Notes under the pieces: generated by a model
Databases searched by the model: none
Seen by the model: only the letters and a program-made list of their open reading frames with translations
Told to the model about the DNA's origin: nothing
In this document: positions 1 to 7,894 of the stretch, in pieces
How the letters are laid out: every line of letters starts with the position of its first letter
Position numbering within the stretch: position 1 is the stretch's first letter
Assembly: GCA_023381515.1 (NCBI GenBank)
Contig: JAMCQI010000076.1
Location: 1-9,232, forward strand
Origin: Chloroflexota bacterium
GTDB lineage: Bacteria > Chloroflexota > Anaerolineae > UBA4142
Reading direction: 5' to 3'
Length of the DNA: 9,232 bases
Program-made: the position numbers and the translations under genes

Positions 1-69
1 CGCCTTCCAATTCGACCGTTGGCAATGATCCTTGCCCGGCCGCTGTAGCCGTGGCAAGGCATTGCGCAC

Positions 70-76
70 AAGGAGA
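70..76 (+). promoter_or_regulatory. Ribosome binding site that sets the res start
   Basis: AAGGAGA at 70-76 is a near-perfect Shine-Dalgarno sequence, ending five bases before the GTG at 81. The reading frame stays open upstream to the window edge and has another GTG at 51. That GTG has no such site, and the residues it would add do not look like the conserved N terminus of the family. This decides in favour of 81. Confidence 0.75.
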
Positions 77-80
77 TGGC

Positions 81-3059
81 GTGAAGCAGGTTGTTATCGA
101 GAACCCCATTCTCAATTCTCCCTACCTGGAACCCACGCGCCATTTCAAGTTCTCCGACGAGGGCATCACCGACGAGGTCGTCGAGGGGCGGCGCATTAGC
201 TCCTACTTTATTCCGATCCCGCGGCCCAAAAAGAGAAACCCCAAGCAACTTGCGTTCGAGACTGAATGGACCGCCGACCGCATCCAAGAGAACGCGTTTA
301 TCAACAAAGTGCGCGGGCGCGTCGCGCTTTGGCGGCAGGGCCGGTACACCGGCGTCACAAGTGTAACCCGGCGGCTCCTGGAATACTGGCAGCACCCCGA
401 CCGCGAACATAGGCTGTTCTTCTGCCAGATCGAAGCGCTGGAAACGGCGGTCTATATCGCCGAGGTCGCCGGCAAATTCGGCGACGCGTGGGTCGAGAAT
501 GATCTGCGACGTGCCAATGAAGACGCCAATCCGCTTCTTTATCGCATCGCATTCAAGATGGCCACCGGCAGCGGCAAGACCGTCGTGATGGCGATGCTTA
601 TCGCCTGGCACGCTCTCAACAAGCTGGCAAGTCCCCAAGACGCGCGCTTCTCAGATTCGTTTCTCATCGTGACCCCGGGTATCACCATCCGTGATCGCTT
701 GCGGGTCCTTCTCCCCAACGATCCCGAGAACTACTACCGTCAGCACGATGTCGTCCCCAGCGATCTCCTTCCCGAATTGGGCAAGGCCAAGATCATCATC
801 ACCAACTTCCACGCGTTCAAGCCGCGAGAGCGTATCGCCGCCGGTAAGATCACCAAGGACATTTTGAAGCAAGGCGGGGCAAGTCCGTTTACCGAAACCC
901 CCGACCAGATGGTAAGGCGGGTGTGCCGCGATCTGGGGAACAAGAAGAACATTGTCGTCATCAACGACGAGGCGCACCATTGCTATCGGCGCAAACCGGA
1001 CGGCGAGGAAGAACGGTTGACCGGCGACGAACGCAAGGAAGCCGTCAAGCGCGAGGAAGAAGCGCGCATCTGGATTTCAGGATTGGAAGCGGTCAAGGCC
1101 AAGATCGGCTTGAAGGTCGCCTACGATCTCTCGGCGCCGCCATTCTTCTTGCGCGGTTCGGGCTACTCCGAGGGCACGCTGTTCCCCTGGGTGGTTTCGG
1201 ACTTTGCGCTGATCGACGCCATCGAGAGCGGCGTCGTCAAAGTGCCGCGCGTCCCGGTATCCGACGATTCGATGGTGGGCGAGCAGCCCACCTACCGCGA
1301 TCTGTGGCTGCGGATTCGTGACGACCTCCCGAAAAAAGGCCGGGGCACGGATGCGCTCAGCGGCGAACCCAAACTACCGGTCGAATTGGAAGGCGCGCTG
1401 CAGAGTCTTTACGGCAACTATGAAAAGTACTTTCGTCAATGGGAGCAAAACGCCGACGCGCGTTCACGTGGGATGACGCCGCCGGTCTTTATCGTCGTCT
1501 GCAACAACACCAACGTGTCCAAGCTTGTTTACGACTATGTCGCGGGCTGGGAAAAGACGCTCAAAAACGGTACGACGGCCGCGGTGCCCGGAAAGCTCGG
1601 CCGGTTCAGCAACGTGGTCGACGGCTCTTGGACCGCGCGCCCGAATGCGATCTTGATCGACAGCGAGCAATTGGAGTCGGGCGAAGGGATGAGCGACGAA
1701 TTCAAAAAGATCGCAGTACGGGAGATCGAAGAGTTCAAGCAAGAATACCGCGCCCGCTTTCCTGGACGCACGGCGGAGGATCTGTCCGACGAGGACATGC
1801 TCCGCGAAGTGATGAACACGGTCGGCAAGCCGGGCAAGCTGGGCGAGCAGGTCAAGTGCGTCGTGTCGGTTTCGATGCTCACCGAGGGTTGGGACGCGAA
1901 CACGGTGACGCACATCCTCGGCGTACGTGCATTCGGGACCCAGCTGCTGTGTGAGCAAGTCGTGGGCCGCGGGTTGCGGCGGATGAGTTATGCGACGAAT
2001 GCAGATGGAATGTTCGAGCCGCAGTATGCCGAGGTATACGGTGTGCCGTTCTCGTTCATTCCCTGCTCTGGCTCGGCCGTGGACCCGCGCCCCGGGCCGA
2101 CGCCGACCCGCGTTCGTGCGCTGGAAGAACGAATCGCGTGCGAGATCACATTCCCGCGTGTCACCGGCTATCGCTATGAATTGCCAAGCGAGCGGCTCGA
2201 CGTGACATTCACCCAGGAATCGCAGCTCGCGATCTCGCCGGCCGACCTGCCCACCAAGACCGAGATGTCGTCGATCATTGGTGAGGCGAGCTTGCACACC
2301 CTGTATGGGCTGATAGACAAACGCGAGCAGGAGGTCGATTTCCGCTTGGCAAGCCTGGTGCTTGAAAAGTACCTCCGCGACGACGACGGCAACGCCAAGC
2401 CGTGGTTGTTTCCGCAATTGCTTCACATCGCGCACCGCTGGCGCACCGAGTGCTTGACCTGCAAAGACAACGCCTTTCCGCAAATGCTCTTGCTCGTCGC
2501 CTTTGCCAACGACGCCGCCGACCGCATCTATCGCGCCATAGTCGCATCGAGGCCCGAGGCCAAGACGATCAAGCCAATACTTCGGCCCTACGACCCGGTC
2601 GGCTCGACGCGCTACGTGGACTTCGACACCACTCGCCCGGTGTATGCGACCGATCCACGCAAATGCCACATCTCGTATGCCGTCGCGGACACAGAGTCCT
2701 GGGAGCAGAAGATGGCTCAGGCCCTGGAAGAAATGGACGAGGTCGTGTGCTACGTCAAGAATCACAACCTGGGCTTTACGATTCCGTACACGCTGAACGG
2801 CGAGGAGCGCGGATACATTCCCGATTACATCGTTCACATCGACGACGGGCACGGTCCGGACGATCTGCTCAACCTCATCCTGGAGGTGAGCGGCGAGGCG
2901 CGCAAAAACAAGGCGGCGAAGGTCGCGACGGCGCGATCACTCTGGGTCCCCGCGATCAACAATCACGGCGGGTTCGGACGATGGGCGTTTCTGGAGATTT
3001 CGGATCCGTGGGACGCGAAGAACACCATTCGGAAAATGAAAGCCGCAGAAGACCTATGA
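81..3059 (+). CDS. Type III-like restriction subunit Res (SF2 helicase-nuclease)
   Basis: This 992-residue protein is predicted to be the ATP-dependent translocase and nuclease of a restriction-modification system. Visible helicase motifs are Walker A GSGKT (163-167), DEAH (296-299), a motif III-like SAP (351-353), motif V TEGWD (601-605) and motif VI QVVGRGLRR (626-634). Near the C terminus, P914-D915 followed by LILEVSGE (E935) fits a PD-(D/E)xK nuclease, but the usual lysine position is serine (S937). The overall sequence matches what I remember as the BPTD_3080-type restriction endonuclease family of about 1000 residues, so it looks full length. The GTG start at 81 is chosen from the Shine-Dalgarno at 70-76. 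The stop overlaps the next gene's ATG as ATGA, which suggests translational coupling. Res precedes Mod here, the reverse of classical Type III operons. The helicase call is firm; the exact restriction type is inferred. Confidence 0.93.
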   Translation: MKQVVIENPILNSPYLEPTRHFKFSDEGITDEVVEGRRISSYFIPIPRPKKRNPKQLAFETEWTADRIQENAFINKVRGRVALWRQGRYTGVTSVTRRLLEYWQHPDREHRLFFCQIEALETAVYIAEVAGKFGDAWVENDLRRANEDANPLLYRIAFKMATGSGKTVVMAMLIAWHALNKLASPQDARFSDSFLIVTPGITIRDRLRVLLPNDPENYYRQHDVVPSDLLPELGKAKIIITNFHAFKPRERIAAGKITKDILKQGGASPFTETPDQMVRRVCRDLGNKKNIVVINDEAHHCYRRKPDGEEERLTGDERKEAVKREEEARIWISGLEAVKAKIGLKVAYDLSAPPFFLRGSGYSEGTLFPWVVSDFALIDAIESGVVKVPRVPVSDDSMVGEQPTYRDLWLRIRDDLPKKGRGTDALSGEPKLPVELEGALQSLYGNYEKYFRQWEQNADARSRGMTPPVFIVVCNNTNVSKLVYDYVAGWEKTLKNGTTAAVPGKLGRFSNVVDGSWTARPNAILIDSEQLESGEGMSDEFKKIAVREIEEFKQEYRARFPGRTAEDLSDEDMLREVMNTVGKPGKLGEQVKCVVSVSMLTEGWDANTVTHILGVRAFGTQLLCEQVVGRGLRRMSYATNADGMFEPQYAEVYGVPFSFIPCSGSAVDPRPGPTPTRVRALEERIACEITFPRVTGYRYELPSERLDVTFTQESQLAISPADLPTKTEMSSIIGEASLHTLYGLIDKREQEVDFRLASLVLEKYLRDDDGNAKPWLFPQLLHIAHRWRTECLTCKDNAFPQMLLLVAFANDAADRIYRAIVASRPEAKTIKPILRPYDPVGSTRYVDFDTTRPVYATDPRKCHISYAVADTESWEQKMAQALEEMDEVVCYVKNHNLGFTIPYTLNGEERGYIPDYIVHIDDGHGPDDLLNLILEVSGEARKNKAAKVATARSLWVPAINNHGGFGRWAFLEISDPWDAKNTIRKMKAAEDL

Positions 3060-4741
3060 GAATATCCAGGATCGCAATTGAAAATTTCCGCTCCATAAAG
3101 AATCTCCAAACCGAAGTGCCTAACGTCTGCGCTCTTGTCGGCCCCAACAATTCAGGCAAGAGCAATATTCTGTCCGCGATCCAGCGCGTCATTGGCCGCG
3201 ATTGGGTCACCGCAAACGCGTTCGACGACAACGACATATACGGTAGGAACCCGGCGCTAGATGTCAAAATCAAGATTGACGTCGACCCGCCGATTCCGTA
3301 CCGCCGCTTCAAAGAAGCGGGCCCTGTTGAAGTCGCGACACTGTCATTTCTTTACACGCACTATAAGATTGGCCCAGAAAAGGGCGAGCCGCGATTGGAG
3401 CAGAGGTGTCTTCTTCCAAACGGAAGAGATGTTTACGTGCCCAAGAAGGCACCACAGAAGTCCAAGGCCGCATCAACCAGCAGCGGCGAGTCTGAACTCC
3501 TGCTCAACATTCCGCAGGAGGTGAGGGACAGCGTTCCCGCCATATACCTTGGGACAAGCCGTTCAATAAGGGACCAACTTCCGAGCGCCCGGTACTCTCT
3601 CCTCCGGACACTGTTTGAGGACGTCAACCGGGATCTCCAAGACCCGAAGAACCAAGTCAAGGTAACGCTTCCTGATGGCACGGAACAAGACGTTCAGCGT
3701 GCGAAACGTTTCCGTGAACTGTTGGATCAAGCAACGGACCTCCTCCGTACGGAGGACTTTCGTGGGCTCGAATCGACGATCAAGAAGAATGCTCTGCTCC
3801 AACTTGGATTCAATCCAGACATCGACTCAGATCAACTTGACCTGTTCTTCTCTCCGCCTGACACACTGGAGTTCTACAAGTCTTTAGATATACGAATCCG
3901 CGAGGGGGACCTAACCGTAAGTGCCACAGAACTCGGCGAGGGAATACAGAATGCATTGGTAATTGCGATCCTGAGAACATTCGAAGAGCGCCGCAAGAAG
4001 GGAGCCATCTTACTCATTGACGAACCAGAGATGTTCTTGCACCCACAAATGCAGAGGTCGCTTTACAAAACCTTACGCCGGATAGCAGAGACAAACCAGA
4101 TCATTTACTCGACGCATTCGCCACATTTCGTTACCGTGCCTGAGTATGACGAGATACTCATGACGCGCAAGAGCGCCGAGGGCACGCATGTTTGTCGCTC
4201 TACCCTCCCTGCTGATCCCAATCGCAAGGAAAAACTGATCAAAGAGCTTGACCCAGAACGCAACGAGCTGTTTTTTGCCACCCGGTTGCTCCTTGTCGAA
4301 GGCGACACGGAGAAGCTTGCCCTGCCAGAATATGCGAAGCAACTCGGTTTCGACTTGGACAGAGAAGGCGCGACGATTGTCGAGGTTGGTGGCAAGCGTG
4401 ATCTTTACGAATTCGCCAAGGTAGCGTGCTCATTCAGCATTCCGACGGGAGTCCTATACGATGAAGACTCGTCAGACTTTAAGGATAAGCCGGACGAAGA
4501 GAAGCTATTCAATGATCAACTTGACGGACTAGCGTTATCTGACGGCGCGACAGTCTGGCGTCTTTCCAAGAATTATGAAGATTGCCTACGGAGGACGTTG
4601 GGCGAACCCAAATACCAAGAGCTTTGTCAGAAGTATCCGCAACTCAGCAAGCCAGTGAGAGCCCGTTTGATCGCGTCGGAAAAAGGGCTTGATATGCCCG
4701 GCGAACTGGCCGCGGCACTTGTGTGGTTAGCAAACAAATAG
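3056..4741 (+). CDS. OLD-family ATP-dependent nuclease (AAA ATPase plus TOPRIM)
   Basis: This 561-residue protein has an SMC/ABC-like ATPase head followed by a TOPRIM nuclease domain, the layout of overcoming-lysogenization-defect (OLD) proteins such as GajA of Gabija. It opens with IENFRSIK and Walker A GPNNSGKS (29-36). A signature-like ELGEGIQ lies at about 292-298, Walker B LLIDEPE has D322 and E323, and the switch-like STHSPH has H354. The TOPRIM part begins at LLLVEGDTE (E415) and continues to the acidic pair in YDEDSSD (D469, D471). These are the residues expected to bind metal for DNA cleavage. The ATG is taken at 3056 because it overlaps the res stop and starts the family's usual N terminus; AGAAG at 3047-3051 is a weak ribosome site. 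Sampled lines are about 47-50% GC, against about 63-68% in res, so the gene may have a different origin. No UvrD-like GajB partner is present, so this is not a standard Gabija pair. Confidence 0.92.
   Translation: MRISRIAIENFRSIKNLQTEVPNVCALVGPNNSGKSNILSAIQRVIGRDWVTANAFDDNDIYGRNPALDVKIKIDVDPPIPYRRFKEAGPVEVATLSFLYTHYKIGPEKGEPRLEQRCLLPNGRDVYVPKKAPQKSKAASTSSGESELLLNIPQEVRDSVPAIYLGTSRSIRDQLPSARYSLLRTLFEDVNRDLQDPKNQVKVTLPDGTEQDVQRAKRFRELLDQATDLLRTEDFRGLESTIKKNALLQLGFNPDIDSDQLDLFFSPPDTLEFYKSLDIRIREGDLTVSATELGEGIQNALVIAILRTFEERRKKGAILLIDEPEMFLHPQMQRSLYKTLRRIAETNQIIYSTHSPHFVTVPEYDEILMTRKSAEGTHVCRSTLPADPNRKEKLIKELDPERNELFFATRLLLVEGDTEKLALPEYAKQLGFDLDREGATIVEVGGKRDLYEFAKVACSFSIPTGVLYDEDSSDFKDKPDEEKLFNDQLDGLALSDGATVWRLSKNYEDCLRRTLGEPKYQELCQKYPQLSKPVRARLIASEKGLDMPGELAAALVWLANK
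3741..3756. repeat. 16-bp perfect palindrome inside the OLD gene
   Basis: TCCTCCGT and ACGGAGGA form an exact inverted repeat without a spacer, within codons for the stretch DLLRTED of the OLD ATPase. It may be a chance product of codon use; about 0.14 such palindromes are expected in random sequence of this length. There is no evidence for a function. Confidence 0.4.
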
Positions 4742-4751
4742 GGGGCTGTCC

Positions 4752-7553
4752 ATGTCGCGTAAACCAAACGGCAAAGTCACGAACGCTAAGCCTCCAACCC
4801 CCATCACCGCCGTCAAACACAAGGACAAGCGCAGCAACATTCCCACGGAAGAACTTCGTGGCTTTGTGACGGACGAAGAGAAAAAGCCAAAGACGGTGCC
4901 CTATCCCCGCGATCCGTCACTTGATCCGCAACTAGTGTGGAAGGGCAAGGACGACCAGGACACCCAAGACCTCTCCGTCCCGGCCGTGCCAATTTACATC
5001 CAGGAAAAGATACAACCGCAAGCCATCATCGAGAATGTCCGCGCTCAGGCAAAGATGCAAGCGCCTGAAGCGCAGTTGGCGATGTTCTCCGACTTTAACG
5101 GCATTACCTTCGAAGACCTCGTCGACTTCTACAGGCACGAGCAGAACTGGGCGAATCGGATGATCTTGGGCGATTCCCTGATGGTGATGACCTCGCTGTC
5201 CGAGAAGGAGGGGCTCAAGGGCAAGGTGCAGATGATCTACCTTGACCCGCCCTACGGCATCAAATTCGGCTCCAACTGGCAGGTGAGCACGCGCAAGCGC
5301 GATGTCAAAGATGGCAGGGCAGACGACGCGACGCGCCAACCCGAGCAGATCAAGGCGTTCCGCGACACTTGGCAGTTGGGCATTCACTCCTACCTTGCCT
5401 ACTTGCGCGACCGCCTGGCCGCTGCGCGCGAATTGCTTACTGATAGTGGAAGCATTTTTGTGCAGATTGGCGACCAAAACGTACACCTGGTCCGCTCCCT
5501 CCTCGACGAAGCATTCGGAAGCGATAACTTTGTGACTCAGTTCGCGTACCGGACGAGCGCACCGCTTGGATCGAAATTCGTTCCCGGCATTTTTGATTAC
5601 ATCATTTGGTACGCCAAAGACTTGACCAGTGTGAAATTCCGGAGGCTCTTTACCCCGAAGACGCCACGGGATGACTCCTACTACGATTCCATTGAGCTTC
5701 CGAACGGAGAACTGCGCAAACTCACGCAGAACCAGCAGCTAGGTCTGGAGCTGATTCCCAACGGAGCAAAGGTATTCGCGAACATAACCTTGGTCGCCGC
5801 AGGGCCAAATCCAAACTGCGTATTCCTGGTCTCATTCAAGGGTCAAACCTGGAGTCCAACCGGCGGGCGCGGCTGGAAAACAAACCAGACCGGCATGGAA
5901 AAGGTCAAGCGAGCAGACCGGCTCTTTGCGTCATCAGATGTCTTGCGCTACAAGTTTTTCCTAGACGACTTCCCGCTCAAGGAACTTACGAACTGGTGGG
6001 GCGATTTCGCAGGAGCGTCTGACAAGGTTTACGTAGTCCAAACAAATGCCGACGTGATCCAACGCTGCCTGCTCATGACCACGGACCCAGGGGACCTTGC
6101 CCTGGACCCCACTTGCGGCAGTGGCACAACCGCGTACGTCGCTGAAGAGTGGGGCCGCCGCTGGATCACGATTGACACGAGCCGCGTCGCGATCGCGCTC
6201 GCGCGAACTCGCCTGATGGCCGGCAGGTTCCCGTACTATTTCCTTGCAGATTCTCCCGAAGGCGCAAAGAAAGAAGCCGAGGCCGCCGGCACCGTCTCGG
6301 CTTTCCTCGCCGGAGAGAAAGCGGCGCGTGACTCGGACATCAAGCGGGGATTCGTATACAAGCGAGTGCCACACATAACCTTGAAATCCATCGCCAACAA
6401 CGAAGAGATCGACGCGATTCACGCGAAATGGCAAGAGCAGCTCGAACCGGTGCGCAAAGAATTGAACCGCACGCTAAAACAGTCCTGGGAAGAGTGGGAA
6501 ATACCGCGCGAATTGGACGCATCCGTTGTAGGGGCGAAGCATGCTTCGCCCTTGCTTGCGCAATGGTGGGAGCTGCGCCGCGCGCGTCAAAAGGAAATCG
6601 ACGATTCCATCGCCCGCCACGCCGACACCGAATTGCTCTACGACCAGCCCTACGAAGACAACAAGCGCATCCGGGTGACCGGACCCTTCACCGTCGAGAG
6701 CCTCTCCCCGCATCGCGTGATCTCAACCGACGAAGAGCGCCCCGTCTCCGAGGCCGACGCGCAAAAGCAATCTTCCGTCGGCCAATTTGCCAATATGATC
6801 GTCGAAAACCTCAAAACGGCGGGCGTACAGAACACGGTCAAAAAAGAACGACTGAAATTCGACCGCCTTGAGCCGTACGCGGGAACCTGGCTGCAGGCCG
6901 CCGGCGAGTACACCGAGAGCGGCAAGAGCCGCCGCGTTGCTGTTAGCATCGGTCCCGAACACGGCACCGTTGGCCCCGACCTCGTCAAAGAAGCGGCAAA
7001 GGAAGCGGTCCAAGGCGCCGGTTTCGACCTGCTCATTGTCTGCGGCTTCGCGTTCGATCCGCATGTGTCGGAAGACGCCAAGCGCTATGGCAAGCTGACC
7101 GTGCTGACCGCGCGCATGAATCCCGACCTCGCGATGGGCGACGAGCTGCTAAAGAAAACCGGCGCGGGCAACCTCTTCATGGTATTTGGCGAACCTGACG
7201 TCGAGGTAAAGGAACAGAAGGATGGCAAGATCGTGGTCAAGATCAAAGGCGTCGACGTCTACGATCCCACCACCGGTCAGATTCGCTCCAGCTCGACCGA
7301 CGACATTGCCTGCTGGTTCATCGACACGAACTACAACGGCGAGAGCTTCTTCGTCCGGCACGCCTATTTCACCGGCGCCGACGAGCCGTACGAAAAACTA
7401 AAGCGCGCCCTGCGTGCCGAGATCGACGAAGGCGCGTGGTCCGCGCTCAACTCGACCAAGAGCTATCCGTTCGATAAACCCAAGACCGGCAAGATCGCGA
7501 TAAAGGTGATCAATCATTACGGGGATGAAGTGATGAAGGTGTACGAGTCATAA
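4752..7553 (+). CDS. Type III-like DNA methyltransferase Mod
   Basis: This 933-residue protein is predicted to transfer a methyl group from S-adenosylmethionine to an adenine or cytosine amino group in its recognition site, protecting host DNA from the Res partner. Catalytic motif IV is DPPY (165-168), GSIFVQIGD follows at 233-241, and the cofactor-binding motif I DPTCGSGT comes later (452-459). Motif IV before motif I is the beta-class order used by Type III Mod proteins. Residues about 257-437 between them should be the target recognition domain. Classical Mod proteins are around 600-680 residues; this one has an N-terminal segment of about 120 and a C-terminal extension of about 450 with no motif I can name, though I recall both from Mod partners of this Res family. 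GGGGG at 4741-4745 is a poor but usable ribosome site six bases before the ATG. A palindromic repeat is embedded in frame at residues 592-600. DPPY favours adenine-N6 or cytosine-N4 chemistry; which one is not resolved. Confidence 0.94.
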   Translation: MSRKPNGKVTNAKPPTPITAVKHKDKRSNIPTEELRGFVTDEEKKPKTVPYPRDPSLDPQLVWKGKDDQDTQDLSVPAVPIYIQEKIQPQAIIENVRAQAKMQAPEAQLAMFSDFNGITFEDLVDFYRHEQNWANRMILGDSLMVMTSLSEKEGLKGKVQMIYLDPPYGIKFGSNWQVSTRKRDVKDGRADDATRQPEQIKAFRDTWQLGIHSYLAYLRDRLAAARELLTDSGSIFVQIGDQNVHLVRSLLDEAFGSDNFVTQFAYRTSAPLGSKFVPGIFDYIIWYAKDLTSVKFRRLFTPKTPRDDSYYDSIELPNGELRKLTQNQQLGLELIPNGAKVFANITLVAAGPNPNCVFLVSFKGQTWSPTGGRGWKTNQTGMEKVKRADRLFASSDVLRYKFFLDDFPLKELTNWWGDFAGASDKVYVVQTNADVIQRCLLMTTDPGDLALDPTCGSGTTAYVAEEWGRRWITIDTSRVAIALARTRLMAGRFPYYFLADSPEGAKKEAEAAGTVSAFLAGEKAARDSDIKRGFVYKRVPHITLKSIANNEEIDAIHAKWQEQLEPVRKELNRTLKQSWEEWEIPRELDASVVGAKHASPLLAQWWELRRARQKEIDDSIARHADTELLYDQPYEDNKRIRVTGPFTVESLSPHRVISTDEERPVSEADAQKQSSVGQFANMIVENLKTAGVQNTVKKERLKFDRLEPYAGTWLQAAGEYTESGKSRRVAVSIGPEHGTVGPDLVKEAAKEAVQGAGFDLLIVCGFAFDPHVSEDAKRYGKLTVLTARMNPDLAMGDELLKKTGAGNLFMVFGEPDVEVKEQKDGKIVVKIKGVDVYDPTTGQIRSSSTDDIACWFIDTNYNGESFFVRHAYFTGADEPYEKLKRALRAEIDEGAWSALNSTKSYPFDKPKTGKIAIKVINHYGDEVMKVYES
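6532..6551. repeat. Perfect 20-bp palindrome inside mod
   Basis: The arms GGGCGAAGCA and TGCTTCGCCC are exact reverse complements with no spacer, preceded by TTGTAG. It reads in frame as part of VVGAKHASP in the Mod C-terminal extension. The motif looks like a dispersed palindromic repeat that I recall from intergenic regions of several environmental bacterial genomes, usually flanked by GTAG and CTAC. A perfect 20-bp palindrome has an expected count near 0.01 in a random sequence of this length. Membership in a repeat family is from memory. Confidence 0.7.
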
Positions 7554-7647
7554 TCCCGAAAACGTCCTCAGCGCTCGATGGACCTCTGAACATCCGCCGC
7601 ACGTGTCAAGCCGGCGAATTCAAATGGAGCGGTGAGTAGAGTCCAGC

Positions 7648-7654
7648 AAGGGGG
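7648..7654 (+). promoter_or_regulatory. Ribosome binding site of the 70-residue gene
   Basis: AAGGGGG lies five bases before the ATG at 7660. It supports translation of the small gene and fixes its start. The 106-base gap after mod shows no convincing terminator, so read-through from the operon is possible. Confidence 0.6.
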
Positions 7655-7659
7655 CATTA

Positions 7660-7872
7660 ATGGCAACTTATTCGCAGATACAGAAGTATGTACGCCGTCA
7701 CTATGGCTTCGTGCCGGAACCTTGCTGGATTGCGCACGTTAAAGAATTGAGCGGATTGCCAGTCAGCCCCGCTCCTAATCGCCGTGGCACGCAACGCGCC
7801 AAGCCATGCCCGCCGGCTAAGCAACCTCCGATCCGCGCGGCGCTACAGCACTTTGGAATGCTGAGCCCTTGA
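7660..7872 (+). CDS. Small conserved-looking protein of unknown function
   Basis: This encodes 70 residues. The N-terminal half, with YSQIQKYVRRHYGFVPEPCW then IAHVKEL, looks like a compact helical fold. A Pro-rich, basic middle (about 33-55) follows, and the end is a short helix closing with ALQHFGM. Two cysteines (C22, C50) are present; there is no signal peptide or membrane segment. I recall similar short bacterial proteins with the pattern IQ-YV, GF-P-CWIAHVKE, NR, PCPP and a terminal HFGM, all without assigned function, so this is probably a real gene of full family length. The clear ribosome site at 7648-7654 supports that. It lies 106 bases after mod in the same direction and could be cotranscribed. 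Any role in the defence operon is a guess from position alone. Confidence 0.75.
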   Translation: MATYSQIQKYVRRHYGFVPEPCWIAHVKELSGLPVSPAPNRRGTQRAKPCPPAKQPPIRAALQHFGMLSP

Positions 7873-7894
7873 AATGATGCGCGACTGACCTGCG

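Noticed and set aside
1..48. Tail of an upstream gene ending at TGA 26-28 or TAG 46-48
   Set aside because: Two frames end here after only a few codons, too short to judge which is real or whether either is.
51..80. GTG at 51 as the res start
   Set aside because: There is no ribosome site before it. The GTG at 81 has AAGGAGA at ideal spacing and matches the expected N terminus.
1464..2852. A 462-codon minus-strand open frame antisense to res
   Set aside because: It mirrors the codon pattern of the Res gene in a GC-rich region, is rich in Arg, Val and Gly without recognisable motifs, and lies under a gene with clear helicase motifs.
2402..3055. Upstream in-frame extension of the OLD gene
   Set aside because: The frame is open but lies within res and reads as Arg/His/Ser-rich shadow sequence. 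The protein family begins at the ATG at 3056.
6187..6197. CGCGATCGCG near the end of the Mod catalytic part
   Set aside because: It is a short palindrome expected often in GC-rich coding sequence. It occurs singly and has no spacing pattern.
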